64,000 bases of DNA, taken from the NCBI GenBank assembly GCA_903925975.1, contig CAIYHG010000124.1, positions 1 through 64,000 of the forward strand. The letters are read 5' to 3'. The notes beneath the pieces are model-generated. The model had not been told where the DNA came from, searched no databases, and was given only the letters and a program-made list of their open reading frames with translations. Numbering within the stretch: the stretch's first letter is position 1; each line of letters starts with the position of its first letter. Source of the stretch: an uncultured Acidobacteriia bacterium. GTDB taxonomy: Bacteria; Acidobacteriota; Terriglobia; Bryobacterales; Bryobacteraceae. Shown here piece after piece: positions 43,079-51,111 of this stretch. Made by a program: the position numbers and the translations under genes.

Positions 43079-43743
43079 TAGTCGCCACCCCCAAATCCGT
43101 TACCGAACTGAAGAACACGATTGCGCAGCACGGCAAGGTCCTGTTTGTGGGCTGCGGCACGTGCGTTACGGTGTGTCTGGCCGGCGGCGAGCGCGAGGTC
43201 GGCATCGCCTCCTATGCCGTGCGCATGGCGCGCAAGATTGAGGGCAAGCCGCTCCAGCTTTCGCAGATGACGATTGAGCGCCAGTGCGAAAACGAGTTCA
43301 TCAAGGATGTGGCGGAGGAAGCCGCCAAGGTGGACGCCATCGTATCGTTCGCCTGCGGCGCCGGCGTGCAGGCGATGGCCGAGCGCTTCCCCGGCAAGCC
43401 GGTCTACCCCGCGCTGAACACGCAGTTCCTCGGCATTCTGGAAGAGCAGGCCGTCTGGACGGAGAAATGCCTGGGCTGCGGCGATTGCATGCTGGCGCAA
43501 TTCGGCGGCATATGCCCCGTGACCAGATGCGCCAAACGCATGCTGAACGGCCCCTGCGGCGGCTCCACCGAAAAGCACTGCGAAGTGTCTGCCGACCGTC
43601 CCTGCGCCTGGCAGTTAATCTACAAGCGCCTGGAGAGCGTCGGCCAACTAGACCGGTTAGACGCCATCATGCCCCCGAAGGACTGGAGCACCGCGTGGTA
43701 CAGCGGCGCGAGGCAGGTTGTGAGAAAAGATCATCGGGTGTAA
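43075..43743 (+). CDS. metV: MetV-like partner of methylenetetrahydrofolate reductase
   Basis: 222 residues. The N-terminal part has CGTCVTVC (Cys27, 30, 34) in a small alpha/beta domain; the C-terminal MTHFR_C region holds KCLGCGDCMLAQFGGICP and RCAKRMLNGPCGG, Cys-rich metal- or cluster-binding motifs. MetV is the obligate iron-sulfur/zinc partner of short MetF in acetogens. Here it ends the operon while metF is the second gene, 12 kb away. The start at 43075 overlaps the mvhD stop (ATGA); the longer upstream frame is a shadow within mvhD. Confidence 0.9.
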   Translation: MIVATPKSVTELKNTIAQHGKVLFVGCGTCVTVCLAGGEREVGIASYAVRMARKIEGKPLQLSQMTIERQCENEFIKDVAEEAAKVDAIVSFACGAGVQAMAERFPGKPVYPALNTQFLGILEEQAVWTEKCLGCGDCMLAQFGGICPVTRCAKRMLNGPCGGSTEKHCEVSADRPCAWQLIYKRLESVGQLDRLDAIMPPKDWSTAWYSGARQVVRKDHRV

Positions 43744-43778
43744 GGGCCCGCGCAATCCTCGTGCGACTCGAGAAACAA

Positions 43779-43800
43779 AGCCGGTCATTGCTGACCGGCT
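43779..43800 (+). terminator. Hairpin after the redox operon
   Basis: AGCCGGTCA-TTGC-TGACCGGCT, a perfect 9-bp stem 35 bases after the metV stop. There is no T tract, so it may act as a weak or Rho-dependent end or protect the mRNA. Confidence 0.4.
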
Positions 43801-43958
43801 GTCTGAGTCTCCCGTGCGGACAGGGGACTGAAGTCTCGGGCATACCGGTCAGCAAGGTGGGGCCTAGCTACGATTCAGGCCTACTTGTGCGACGAACCCC
43901 GGACTAGCTCCAAGCGCGCTACCATTGATTTCTGCCGCTGCAGCGTCTTAGGGTGAAC

Positions 43959-44555
43959 ATGTTCCACAGTCCTTACCTCCGTTGCCCCGCGTGCGGGATT
44001 CTGGTATGCGACCCCACCTTCGATTTGGTGAGAGTAGATAACCCGGCGCCATGTTGTGGTGCGCACGGAGAATCTCGCAGCATCTGGCCCGGCCTCCAAG
44101 CAATCAAACTGCTGGAAATAGCACAAGACCAAGATCAGGAGTCGCCGGAGGGCCAACGAATATCGGTACTCTTCTTAGCCTCAGCCCTTGAATTGATGCT
44201 AGAGGACGTTCTCGTAGAACTGCTCCAGCAGCACACAAATTCAGAGGCACTGCGGGAGGCAGTTCTGGACGCCCATCAGGGCGTTGAGCGGCGTCGCACC
44301 CTCTTTACTAAGCTCAATCGTGCGTCTCTCGGCGAGGTGTTAGCAGAGCAGTGGGGGAAGGAATTCTTGCAGGACTGGAAGACGCTAGCCGAGCGCAGGA
44401 ACAAGATCGCACACGGCAAGTACTATTATCGAGACTCGAATGACTTGGAACTCGTTCGCAGGATAAGTAGTGGCCTTCTCCGCGCCTTCGTCGAAGTTCA
44501 CAATCATGTAACGCGGCAGATGGCTGTTGATTCCGCTTGCGGTCCTACCCAGTAA
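43959..44555 (+). CDS. Unknown protein with zinc knuckle and HEPN-like RX4H motif
   Basis: 198 residues. An N-terminal Cys pair (CPAC at 9-12) and CC near 32 suggest a zinc ribbon. The rest is helical and contains RNKIAH, an RX4H motif typical of HEPN-domain ribonucleases, near residues 147-152, followed by GKYYYR. HEPN proteins are often toxins or defence effectors, but members without nuclease activity exist. ATG 43959 has TAGGG five bases upstream; GTG two codons earlier is the alternative. The gene is visibly less GC-rich than its neighbours and stands alone between the redox operon and a toxin-antitoxin pair, which suggests transfer. No antitoxin is adjacent. Confidence 0.6.
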   Translation: MFHSPYLRCPACGILVCDPTFDLVRVDNPAPCCGAHGESRSIWPGLQAIKLLEIAQDQDQESPEGQRISVLFLASALELMLEDVLVELLQQHTNSEALREAVLDAHQGVERRRTLFTKLNRASLGEVLAEQWGKEFLQDWKTLAERRNKIAHGKYYYRDSNDLELVRRISSGLLRAFVEVHNHVTRQMAVDSACGPTQ

Positions 44556-44697
44556 GGATTCTCCGGATTACTGCCCCGTCAGGCGGCGAGGGACGGCGGA
44601 CAGTAACCAATCACTCCAATTCCGTTGAGAGTGCGCGGATCGCAGCGCTCAGCGGTAAGCGTCCCGCAGATTCTTCAATCCACGTCACAAACTGCTT

Positions 44698-45066
44698 ATG
44701 CCGCAGTGCGGTATACTCCGAGAAGTGGACGATGCACGCGAGATCACGGTTTATCAGCTCCCGAAGTTCAAGGCTGAGGCGACGGAGTTGATGGGCGCCG
44801 ATGGCATTGAGGCGCTGGCGATTTATTTGATTGACCATCCCGATGCCGGCGACGTGATGCCCGGGTCGGGTGGAGTCCGGAAGCTGCGATGGGCAGCGAA
44901 GGGCAAAGGGAAGCGCGGCGGCGCCAGGATCGTTTACCTGTACGTCGTGATTGCCGCCAGCGTTTACCTGATTCGTTGTTACGCCAAGAACGTCAAGACG
45001 GATCTGACCGCGGACGAGAAGAAACAACTACGGCAAATCGCGGCCCATCTGAAAGGAGCGCACTAG
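44698..45066 (+). CDS. higB: HigB/RelE-type toxin
   Basis: Up to 122 residues of the phage-derived Gp49/HigB-like RelE superfamily: VYQLPKFKAEATELMG, GVRKLRWAAKGKGKRGGARIVYLYV and YAKNVKTDLTADEKKQL are typical, with the basic central strand thought to bind mRNA on the ribosome. The start is uncertain: ATG 44698 is the longest, while GTG 44725 would give the more usual family length. It is followed after one base by an XRE antitoxin gene, the toxin-first order seen in higBA loci. Confidence 0.85.
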   Translation: MPQCGILREVDDAREITVYQLPKFKAEATELMGADGIEALAIYLIDHPDAGDVMPGSGGVRKLRWAAKGKGKRGGARIVYLYVVIAASVYLIRCYAKNVKTDLTADEKKQLRQIAAHLKGAH

Positions 45067-45067
45067 A

Positions 45068-45379
45068 ATGCCCAGGAAGACCGGCGCGAAGAAGGCTACA
45101 TTCGGCGCGGACTTGATCGAGGGAATGGGACTCGTACTGGCTCACCAGAGGGGCAAGGTGGAACTGGAGCAGGCCTGGCCGAAGCCGATCGATGTCAAAG
45201 CAATTCGCAAGCGGGTGAAAATGTCCCAAGCCGAATTCGCGCGGGCGTACGGCCTCAGCAAGCGAGCCTTACAGGAGTGGGAGCAGGGCGGCAGGCAGCC
45301 CGATTCGGCAGCGCGGGCCTACCTGACGGTGATCGCGAAGGAGCCGGCGGTAGTGCGCCGGGCATTGGCTAGCGAATGA
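45068..45379 (+). CDS. higA: HigA-like XRE-family antitoxin
   Basis: 103 residues. A helix-turn-helix of the XRE type occupies about residues 43-90 (MSQAEFARAYGLSKRALQEWEQG). It should neutralise the toxin encoded just upstream and repress the shared promoter. AAGGAG lies eight bases before the ATG. The N-terminal 40 residues are the probable toxin-binding part. Confidence 0.88.
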   Translation: MPRKTGAKKATFGADLIEGMGLVLAHQRGKVELEQAWPKPIDVKAIRKRVKMSQAEFARAYGLSKRALQEWEQGGRQPDSAARAYLTVIAKEPAVVRRALASE

Positions 45380-45531
45380 ACAGGAGGCCCGTTCGCTCCG
45401 TTCTCCGCTCCCTGCGGAACGCGGCCAGCGGAGAGTCAAATTCGCGCTTGAACGCGCGGCTGAACGCCGCCCCGGATTCATCGCCTACGTCGCCGGTGAT
45501 CTCCGTAGCGCTGACAGCTTGCGTCGGTGAC

Positions 45532-48500
45532 TCAGTGAAAGTCGTGCGATTCCGGCGCAGCCCCCGCTCGCAGCGGCTCGATCCGCGCGGCTTTTACTGA
45601 CACTACGTTGTCTACGTTTTGTAAGGCGCCGTCGATTATGAGGAATGTTTCCGAAAGCACTTCGGCTTTATAACGCTCGAAGGTGTCCGGAGTGACGATG
45701 GCGTTCATGAGGCCGGTTTCGTCTTCCATGCTCAGGAACACGAACCCGTGGGCGGTGCCCGGGCGCTGGCGGACGATTACCGCCCCGGCGATGCGCACCA
45801 CGCGGCCGTTGCGAAGCTTCGTGAGATCGATGGCTCGCGTAACGCCGCGCGCGTTCATCTCATCGCGCCGGTACGCCATGGGGTGCTTGCCAATAGTCAG
45901 GCCGACGCCGCGATAGTCTGCCCCGAGGCGCTCTTCATCGGTCATGCGCGCGAGCGGCGACGCTTGGCCCTTCTCTTCCAGGAACTCGAGCAGCGGGCCA
46001 ACCGGCAGTGCGGCCCGCTGCGTCTGCCAGAGCGCATCGCGGCGGTGCATGCGGTCGAGCGAATTCAATGCGCCGATTTCGGCAAGACGATTCAATTCGT
46101 CTTTGCGCAGTTCGGGGACGCGCAGCGCGAGGTCGTCAATGCTGGTGAACGGGCGCGCGCGCAGGATGGCGCGCCCGGCTTCGGCGCGGAGGCCTTTTGC
46201 GTAGCGCAGGCCCAGGCGCAAGTGGGGCGGACCCCCTGGTCCGCGCGGGTCCCCCTGGACCCGCTGCCCAGAGGCTGGCGCAAGCTTCTCTGGCCGGCCA
46301 GGGGGTCGGCCGCGGACCAGGGGGTCCGCCCCGCCAGGCTCCAGCGTGCAATCCCAATCGGAGCGCTGCACATCTACCGGCAGCACGTGCAGGCCGTGGC
46401 GCTGGGCATCTTTGATGAGGATGGCGGGAGCATAAAAACCCATGGGCTGGTTATTCAGCATGGCGCAGGTGAACGCGCCCAGGTAGTGGCACTTCAAATA
46501 CGCGCTGGCATAGGCAATCAGCGCGAAACTGGCCGCGTGGGATTCGGGAAAACCGTAGAGCGCGAAGGCGGTGATCGAGTGAACGACGGCGTCCTGCGTC
46601 GCGCCCGTGATCCCATTGCGTTCCATGCCCGCGCGCAGTTTCACTTCGATATCGGCCATGCGTTTTTCCGAGCGCTTGAAGCCGAGCGCGCGGCGCAATT
46701 CCTCCGCCTGGCCGCCCGTAAAGCCGGCCGCGATCATGGCCATGCGCAGCAACTGCTCCTGAAACAACGGCACGCCGAGCGTCCTTCGCAGCACGGGTTC
46801 GAGCGAGGGATGCAGGCAATCCGGCCGCTCCCTTCCCTGCCGCCGGTTTAGATACGGGTGCACCATTTTCCCCACGATGGGCCCAGGCCGAATGATCGCC
46901 ACCTGCACGACGATGTCGTAGAACCGCTCCGGCCGCATGCGCGGCAGCGTGGCCATTTGCGCGCGGCTCTCCACCTGAAACATGCCCACGGTATCGGCCT
47001 TTTGCAGCGCTCGATAAACCGCGGGATCGTCCGGCGGCAGATGAGCCAGGTCCACTTCTTCGCCATAGGATGCGGGAATGAGCGTCAGGCAATCTTCGAG
47101 CACGGCCATCATGCCCAGGCCGAGCAGGTCCACCTTGATGATGCCCATATCGGCGCAGTCTTCCTTATCCCACTGCACCACCACGCGCCTGGGCATCGCG
47201 GCCGGTTCGAGAGGCACTACCGAATCGAGCTGCCCCTGGCACACCACCATGCCGCCCGAATGCTGCCCGAGGTGGCGCGGCAGGTCTTGCGCCATGCGGT
47301 ATAGCTCGAAGAATTTGCGCACGCGCGGGTGATTGAGGTCGAAGCCCGCATCGCGGAATTGGGCTTCGGTAGTTTCCTTGGGGTCTTTCCATTCCCACGC
47401 GCGCGCCAGGCCGGAAAGTTTTTCGAGCGTGGTGATTTCGAAGCCGAGCGCCTTGCCGATCTCGCGTGCGGCGGAGCGCCCACGATAGGTGATGACGTTG
47501 GCCGTCATGGCCGCTCCGAGTTTTCCGAAGCGCTCGTAGACGTACTGGATGGCGCGCTCGCGCTTTTCGCCGCTGGGGAGGTCCATATCGATATCCGGCC
47601 ACTCACCGCGCTCTTCGGAGAGGAAGCGTTCGAACAGCAGTTCCATGCCTACGGGATCGACGGCCGTGATTCCCAGGGCGTAGCAGACGGCGCTGTTGGC
47701 CGCGGACCCGCGCCCCTGCGCCAGAATGTTGTTCTCGCGGCAGAAGCGCACGATATCCCAAACGATGAGGAAATAGCCGGCCAGCTTCAGTTTTTCGATC
47801 AGCGCCAGTTCGCGCTCGATCTGGCGCCGCGCGCGCTCGTGATACGGGCGGTAGCGCCATCGCGCGCCCTCGTCCACGCGCTTGCGGAGAAAAGCGATCT
47901 CCGTCTCGCCACCGGGCGTCGAGTAGCGCGGAAATTCGTAGCCCAGGTCGGCGAGCGTGAAGCCGAGGCGCGCTGAAATTTCGCGCGTATTGGCAATGGC
48001 CTGCGGGAGATCCGCGAACAGGCGCGCCATTTCGGCGGCGGGCTTCACGTGGCGTTCGGAGTTTTGTTCGAGCAGGCGCCCGGCTCGGGCGAGCGTTGTT
48101 TTGTGGCGCACGCAGGCGAACGCATCCAGCAGTTCGCGTTGGGGTGGCGTCGCGTAGGCCACGGCGTTGGTCGCCACCCGAGGAATGCCGAGCCGCCGCG
48201 CGCGCTCCACGATTTCCTGGTTGCGCGCTTCCTCATCGCGGCGGTAATGGCGCTGCAATTCGGCATAGACATTTCCGCTTCCAAAGATATCGAGCAGGCG
48301 CTCGTCCGGGCGCCGGGTAATGCAAATGAGGCCGCGCGCAAATTCGGCGAACTCATCCAGCGTCGCGGCCCCCTCGCCTTTTTTCGCGCGCAGCTTCATC
48401 CGCGTGATCAGGCGGCACAGGTTTTGGTAGCCCTCGCGCGTTTCCGCGAGAAGCGGATACGAGATGCCGTTTGTGCAACTGACTTCCGCGCCGACGTGCG

Positions 48501-48687
48501 CGCGGATGCCCGCCTTTTGCGCGGCCATGTGAAAGCGCGGCGCGCCGTAGAGGCCGTTGCGATCCACCAGCGCCATGGCCGGCATGCCCAGCGCTGCGCA
48601 GGCGCCCGCCAGTTCCTCAGGAACAGCGGCGCCTTCCAGAAAACTGAAGCCGGAGCGGGCGTGGAGTTCGACGTAGGCCTCAGTCAT
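45532..48687 (-). CDS. dnaE2: Error-prone DNA polymerase, DnaE2/ImuC
   Basis: 1051 residues: the polymerase of the damage-inducible ImuA-ImuB-DnaE2 mutasome. The PHP domain starts VELHARSGFSFLEGA. The catalytic Asp pair is in WPDIDMDLPSGEKRER, and the helix-hairpin-helix and C-terminal OB fold (GAVIVRQRPGTAHGFVFLSMEDE) are present. I start at the ATG at 48687, which overlaps the imuB stop; the open frame runs on upstream but is imuB in another frame. About residues 786-822 (DPLVRGRPPGRPEKLAP...) have no counterpart expected between the CTLE and LRLGLRYAKGL segments and are encoded by a palindromic repeat (46222-46332), inserted without breaking the frame. Confidence 0.95.
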   Translation of the reverse strand: MTEAYVELHARSGFSFLEGAAVPEELAGACAALGMPAMALVDRNGLYGAPRFHMAAQKAGIRAHVGAEVSCTNGISYPLLAETREGYQNLCRLITRMKLRAKKGEGAATLDEFAEFARGLICITRRPDERLLDIFGSGNVYAELQRHYRRDEEARNQEIVERARRLGIPRVATNAVAYATPPQRELLDAFACVRHKTTLARAGRLLEQNSERHVKPAAEMARLFADLPQAIANTREISARLGFTLADLGYEFPRYSTPGGETEIAFLRKRVDEGARWRYRPYHERARRQIERELALIEKLKLAGYFLIVWDIVRFCRENNILAQGRGSAANSAVCYALGITAVDPVGMELLFERFLSEERGEWPDIDMDLPSGEKRERAIQYVYERFGKLGAAMTANVITYRGRSAAREIGKALGFEITTLEKLSGLARAWEWKDPKETTEAQFRDAGFDLNHPRVRKFFELYRMAQDLPRHLGQHSGGMVVCQGQLDSVVPLEPAAMPRRVVVQWDKEDCADMGIIKVDLLGLGMMAVLEDCLTLIPASYGEEVDLAHLPPDDPAVYRALQKADTVGMFQVESRAQMATLPRMRPERFYDIVVQVAIIRPGPIVGKMVHPYLNRRQGRERPDCLHPSLEPVLRRTLGVPLFQEQLLRMAMIAAGFTGGQAEELRRALGFKRSEKRMADIEVKLRAGMERNGITGATQDAVVHSITAFALYGFPESHAASFALIAYASAYLKCHYLGAFTCAMLNNQPMGFYAPAILIKDAQRHGLHVLPVDVQRSDWDCTLEPGGADPLVRGRPPGRPEKLAPASGQRVQGDPRGPGGPPHLRLGLRYAKGLRAEAGRAILRARPFTSIDDLALRVPELRKDELNRLAEIGALNSLDRMHRRDALWQTQRAALPVGPLLEFLEEKGQASPLARMTDEERLGADYRGVGLTIGKHPMAYRRDEMNARGVTRAIDLTKLRNGRVVRIAGAVIVRQRPGTAHGFVFLSMEDETGLMNAIVTPDTFERYKAEVLSETFLIIDGALQNVDNVVSVKAARIEPLRAGAAPESHDFH
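46222..46332. repeat. Palindromic repeat inserted in frame inside dnaE2
   Basis: A perfect 22-base inverted repeat bounds the unit (46224-46245 and 46311-46332, beginning GGGGCGGACCCCCTGG). Between the arms are two more palindromes with the same CCCCCTGG core. From 46222 to 46332 is 111 bases, exactly 37 codons. It is the same family as 8204-8304. Confidence 0.85.
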
Positions 48688-49948
48688 AACTGCCCTCCAC
48701 GAACCAGCCGCGCGGATTGCAGTAGATGCGGTAGAGCGCGCCGTCGCTGAGGGCGATATCCCACTCGTCGCGCGACCACGGGTCGGGCGTCCACCAATCC
48801 CCCGAAGTCCGCCACGGCCCGGCCAATTGCAGCACCTCGCCGCGAACGCCTTCGGCCGCGACAAACCGGGGGCGCCCGGAATCGATTCTCACGCGCGCCG
48901 CACGCGCGGGGCGGAATACGCGGAATGCCAGACGGCAGGCGCCCGCGCCCCTAGCGGTTGGCGGCGGATTTCTGGACGGGCAAGCTAAAGCATGCCCCAC
49001 CAAGGCCTCGGCCATCCGAAACGCCCCCGGCCGATGCGTATCCGGCAGTTCCGGAGAACCCACGTTGCCTTCGCCCACAATGGCCCTGATGCGCGCCAGA
49101 GTGATTTCGAGTTTGACTGGCTCAGGGGCCGCGGGAAGAAACAGGCCGCCTTGCGCCGGGCGCGGCTTCACCGGGTTCATTCCCAGCCACACCGCGATAA
49201 TCGCGCGGGCAGGCGGATGCGCAGCCAGATCCAGTTGCAGCAGCTTCAAAAACGATTTGGAATCGAGCGCCGGCGCGGGCAGCCGCAGCGTGCGCTCATG
49301 CGCCGCGCGGTTTTCCAGTTGCAGCCGGAGCCTCAGTTCGTCGGTGGCGAGCGCGCGCGTCGCCAGGCGCGTGCACAACCCGTTCAATAAACGCGCCAAC
49401 AGAAATGACAGCGGCTCCAGCAGGTCCACCGGATACTCCAGCTCGATCTCGTCCTCGTAACGCGCCGGTTCTTCAATGGGCCGCAGTTTGCGCTCGGCCT
49501 CGCCGCGCGCCAGTTCCCGAAGGCGCAATCCTTCCGGGCCGAGCCGTTCGGCGATTCCCAGCGGCGGCAGCGCGGCAAGTTCCCGAAAACGCCGGATGCC
49601 CCATCGCTCCAGCGTTTCCAGCAATGCGGACGAGGGGTCAAGCTGTTCGAGCGGCAATTCCCCTAGAAACTTGGCTTCATCGCCGTGGGGCACGATGTTG
49701 ATGCCCGCAAATCCCCGCGCCGCGCAGATTGCCGCATCGGGGTTGGAGGCGAGCGCAATGCGAACGCGGGCGCCGGTTTCGCCGGCCCGGCGCGCGATGG
49801 CCGCCGCCACATCGTGCGGCAACCCGAAAAGGCGGTCGAGGCCAGAGGCATCGAGGGTAACGGTTTGGGGACCGGTCTGCTCCACAACGGGGGAGAATTC
49901 CAGGGCCAAAGCGGCGAGATTTCCGGTTCCGTGCAGGCACGCGAACAT
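48680..49948 (-). CDS. imuB: ImuB, inactive Y-family polymerase-like mutasome hub
   Basis: 422 residues of the Y-family (DinP-like) layout: TVTLDASGLDRLFGLP, the palm/fingers remnant VRIALASNPDAAICAARG, and LGELPLEQL with the helix-hairpin-helix TLERWGIRRFRELAALP. ImuB lacks polymerase activity and links DnaE2, ImuA and the sliding clamp. I start at ATG 49948 (MFACLHGTGN), three bases after the imuA stop; the much longer open frame upstream is a shadow of imuA. The N-terminus is shorter than in many ImuB proteins. Near the C-terminus, VGHALACPSRNPPPTARG looks like translated repeat DNA (48935-49000). Confidence 0.88.
   Translation of the reverse strand: MFACLHGTGNLAALALEFSPVVEQTGPQTVTLDASGLDRLFGLPHDVAAAIARRAGETGARVRIALASNPDAAICAARGFAGINIVPHGDEAKFLGELPLEQLDPSSALLETLERWGIRRFRELAALPPLGIAERLGPEGLRLRELARGEAERKLRPIEEPARYEDEIELEYPVDLLEPLSFLLARLLNGLCTRLATRALATDELRLRLQLENRAAHERTLRLPAPALDSKSFLKLLQLDLAAHPPARAIIAVWLGMNPVKPRPAQGGLFLPAAPEPVKLEITLARIRAIVGEGNVGSPELPDTHRPGAFRMAEALVGHALACPSRNPPPTARGAGACRLAFRVFRPARAARVRIDSGRPRFVAAEGVRGEVLQLAGPWRTSGDWWTPDPWSRDEWDIALSDGALYRIYCNPRGWFVEGSYD
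48935..49000. repeat. Probable repeat element in frame inside imuB
   Basis: On the minus strand the segment starts GTGGGGCATGCTTTAGC and encodes 22 codons between FRMAEAL and RLAFRVFRP. The GTGGGG end matches the other elements; the opposite end is not sharply defined. Confidence 0.5.
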
Positions 49949-49950
49949 AG

Positions 49951-50697
49951 CTACTCCCGAGTGCGGACCAAAAACGAAGCGTTTACCGCGGGGCCGGGCT
50001 TGCGGCGCGCCGTGTGAACGCGAACGCCGTCGAGTAGCCGGGCATGGGCCGGAATCGCCGGAGCGCCGCGCCAAAGCGTGCTTTCGCGGGCGCATTCGAG
50101 CGTGAGCGAGGAGCAGGTTTTCGCGTTCGATTGCCGTGACACGGCCAGCAGCACGGCCGGCGTATGCTCCACAGCCCGTCGCAGCCGGAACCACGAAGTG
50201 AGCGAGATACGCCGCGCCATCTCGGGCGGCGTATCGCCCAAATCCATCGCCACCATGCCGAACCCGCCGCCCTGCAACAGCAGATCGGCCGCCTGAAGCG
50301 CGTGCTCGGCATTGTGCCCGCAACGAACCCAGAGAAGGCGTTCCAGGCGGACGCCGGCCGCGGCGGCGGAGGCGGGGTCGAAGGCGTCCTCGGCGTCTAT
50401 GAGGGCGCAAAATTCCGGTGGGGAGGGGAACTGGGCAGCCCTGCCGGACTGCCCAAGGCAGGCCAGGAGGCCTACCCCACTGGTCGCTTCCGCGAGAACC
50501 GCAATCAGCAGCGCCGTTCTGCCGGAGGAAGCCGGGCCCACGATTTCCGTCAGCGCGCCGCGTGGCAGGCCGCCGATGGCGCGGTCAAGGGCGGGCATAC
50601 CGCTCGAAATAACCTGCGGGGCGGGCCGGGACTGCCACTCCAGGGAATCGCCCAGGACCGTTTCGAACCGCCGTTTCAAGACCGTCGCCGTACCCAT
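49951..50697 (-). CDS. imuA: ImuA, RecA-like mutasome protein
   Basis: 248 residues, RecA-like fold: ISSGMPALDRAIGGLPRGALTEIVG, then a P-loop region in the form GPASSGRTALLIAVLAEA, then ERLLWVRCGHNAEHALQAADLLLQGG and the Walker-B-like MVAMDLGD. ImuA works with ImuB and DnaE2 in induced mutagenesis; its exact role is still debated. About 21 residues (GVGLLACLGQSGRAAQFPSPP) between AEATS and EFCALIDAEDAFDP are encoded by a small palindromic element (50418-50480). imuB follows 3 bases later. The gene is divergent from a MntA/HepT pair, with a candidate operator (50717-50737) between them. Confidence 0.87.
   Translation of the reverse strand: MGTATVLKRRFETVLGDSLEWQSRPAPQVISSGMPALDRAIGGLPRGALTEIVGPASSGRTALLIAVLAEATSGVGLLACLGQSGRAAQFPSPPEFCALIDAEDAFDPASAAAAGVRLERLLWVRCGHNAEHALQAADLLLQGGGFGMVAMDLGDTPPEMARRISLTSWFRLRRAVEHTPAVLLAVSRQSNAKTCSSLTLECARESTLWRGAPAIPAHARLLDGVRVHTARRKPGPAVNASFLVRTRE
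50418..50480. repeat. Small palindromic element in frame inside imuA
   Basis: 63 bases from GTGGGG (50418) to CCCCAC (50480), exactly 21 codons, with an internal inverted pair CTGGGCAG/CTGCCCA. Its ends match the larger elements at 8204 and 46222. Confidence 0.6.
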
Positions 50698-50716
50698 GTA
50701 TTCGCCTTTTATTCGC

Positions 50717-50737
50717 CCTGTACTATACTTTTACAGG
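50717..50737. promoter_or_regulatory. Palindromic candidate operator upstream of imuA (LexA-like?)
   Basis: CCTGTA-N9-TACAGG, a perfect 6-bp dyad 20 bases before the imuA start. It contains a TATAGT -10-like hexamer on the minus strand. CTGT...ACAG arms recall LexA boxes, but the spacing is three bases longer than in E. coli. It could also serve the divergent MntA/HepT genes. Confidence 0.5.
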
Positions 50738-50805
50738 ACGGGGCGGGTAGGTGTCAAGGAGGGCCTTTAATCGGCAGTTGGAATGATAACGTGCATAATA
50801 CCTAT

Positions 50806-51111
50806 ATGGAGAATGCGACGTTTTGCGTGCCGGAACAGGCCTTAACCGAGTTCTGTTTACGCAACGGGATACGCAAACTCTCACTTTTCGGCTCAGCGCT
50901 TACGGATCGCTTTCGGCCAACCAGCGATGTAGATCTCCTGGTGGAGTTTAAGCCGGAAATTCGTGTGGGTTACTTGAGAATGGCCGCTATGGAGCGCGAA
51001 CTTTCGGCGCTTTTCGGCCGCGAAGTCGATTTGCGCACTCCCGATGAACTCAGCCCCTATTTCCGGGAGGATGTAACTCGGTCGGCACGCACTCAATATG
51101 TCAGTTCCTGA
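50806..51111 (+). CDS. mntA: MntA-type nucleotidyltransferase antitoxin
   Basis: 101 residues, minimal nucleotidyltransferase with the GSX10DXD signature (Gly29-Ser30 ... Asp41, Asp43). In known MntA/HepT pairs it adds AMP to the HepT toxin and silences it. I use ATG 50806; the frame is open far upstream only as antisense of imuA. It overlaps the hepT gene by 14 bases. Confidence 0.88.
   Translation: MENATFCVPEQALTEFCLRNGIRKLSLFGSALTDRFRPTSDVDLLVEFKPEIRVGYLRMAAMERELSALFGREVDLRTPDELSPYFREDVTRSARTQYVSS

Noticed and set aside
43753..43900. Possible tRNA or structured RNA after metV
   Set aside because: There is one good hairpin, but no cloverleaf, no TTCGA arm and no acceptor pairing.
46092..46373. 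Short minus-strand frames over the dnaE2 repeat
   Set aside because: They are created by the GC-rich palindromic element itself; dnaE2 reads through without interruption.
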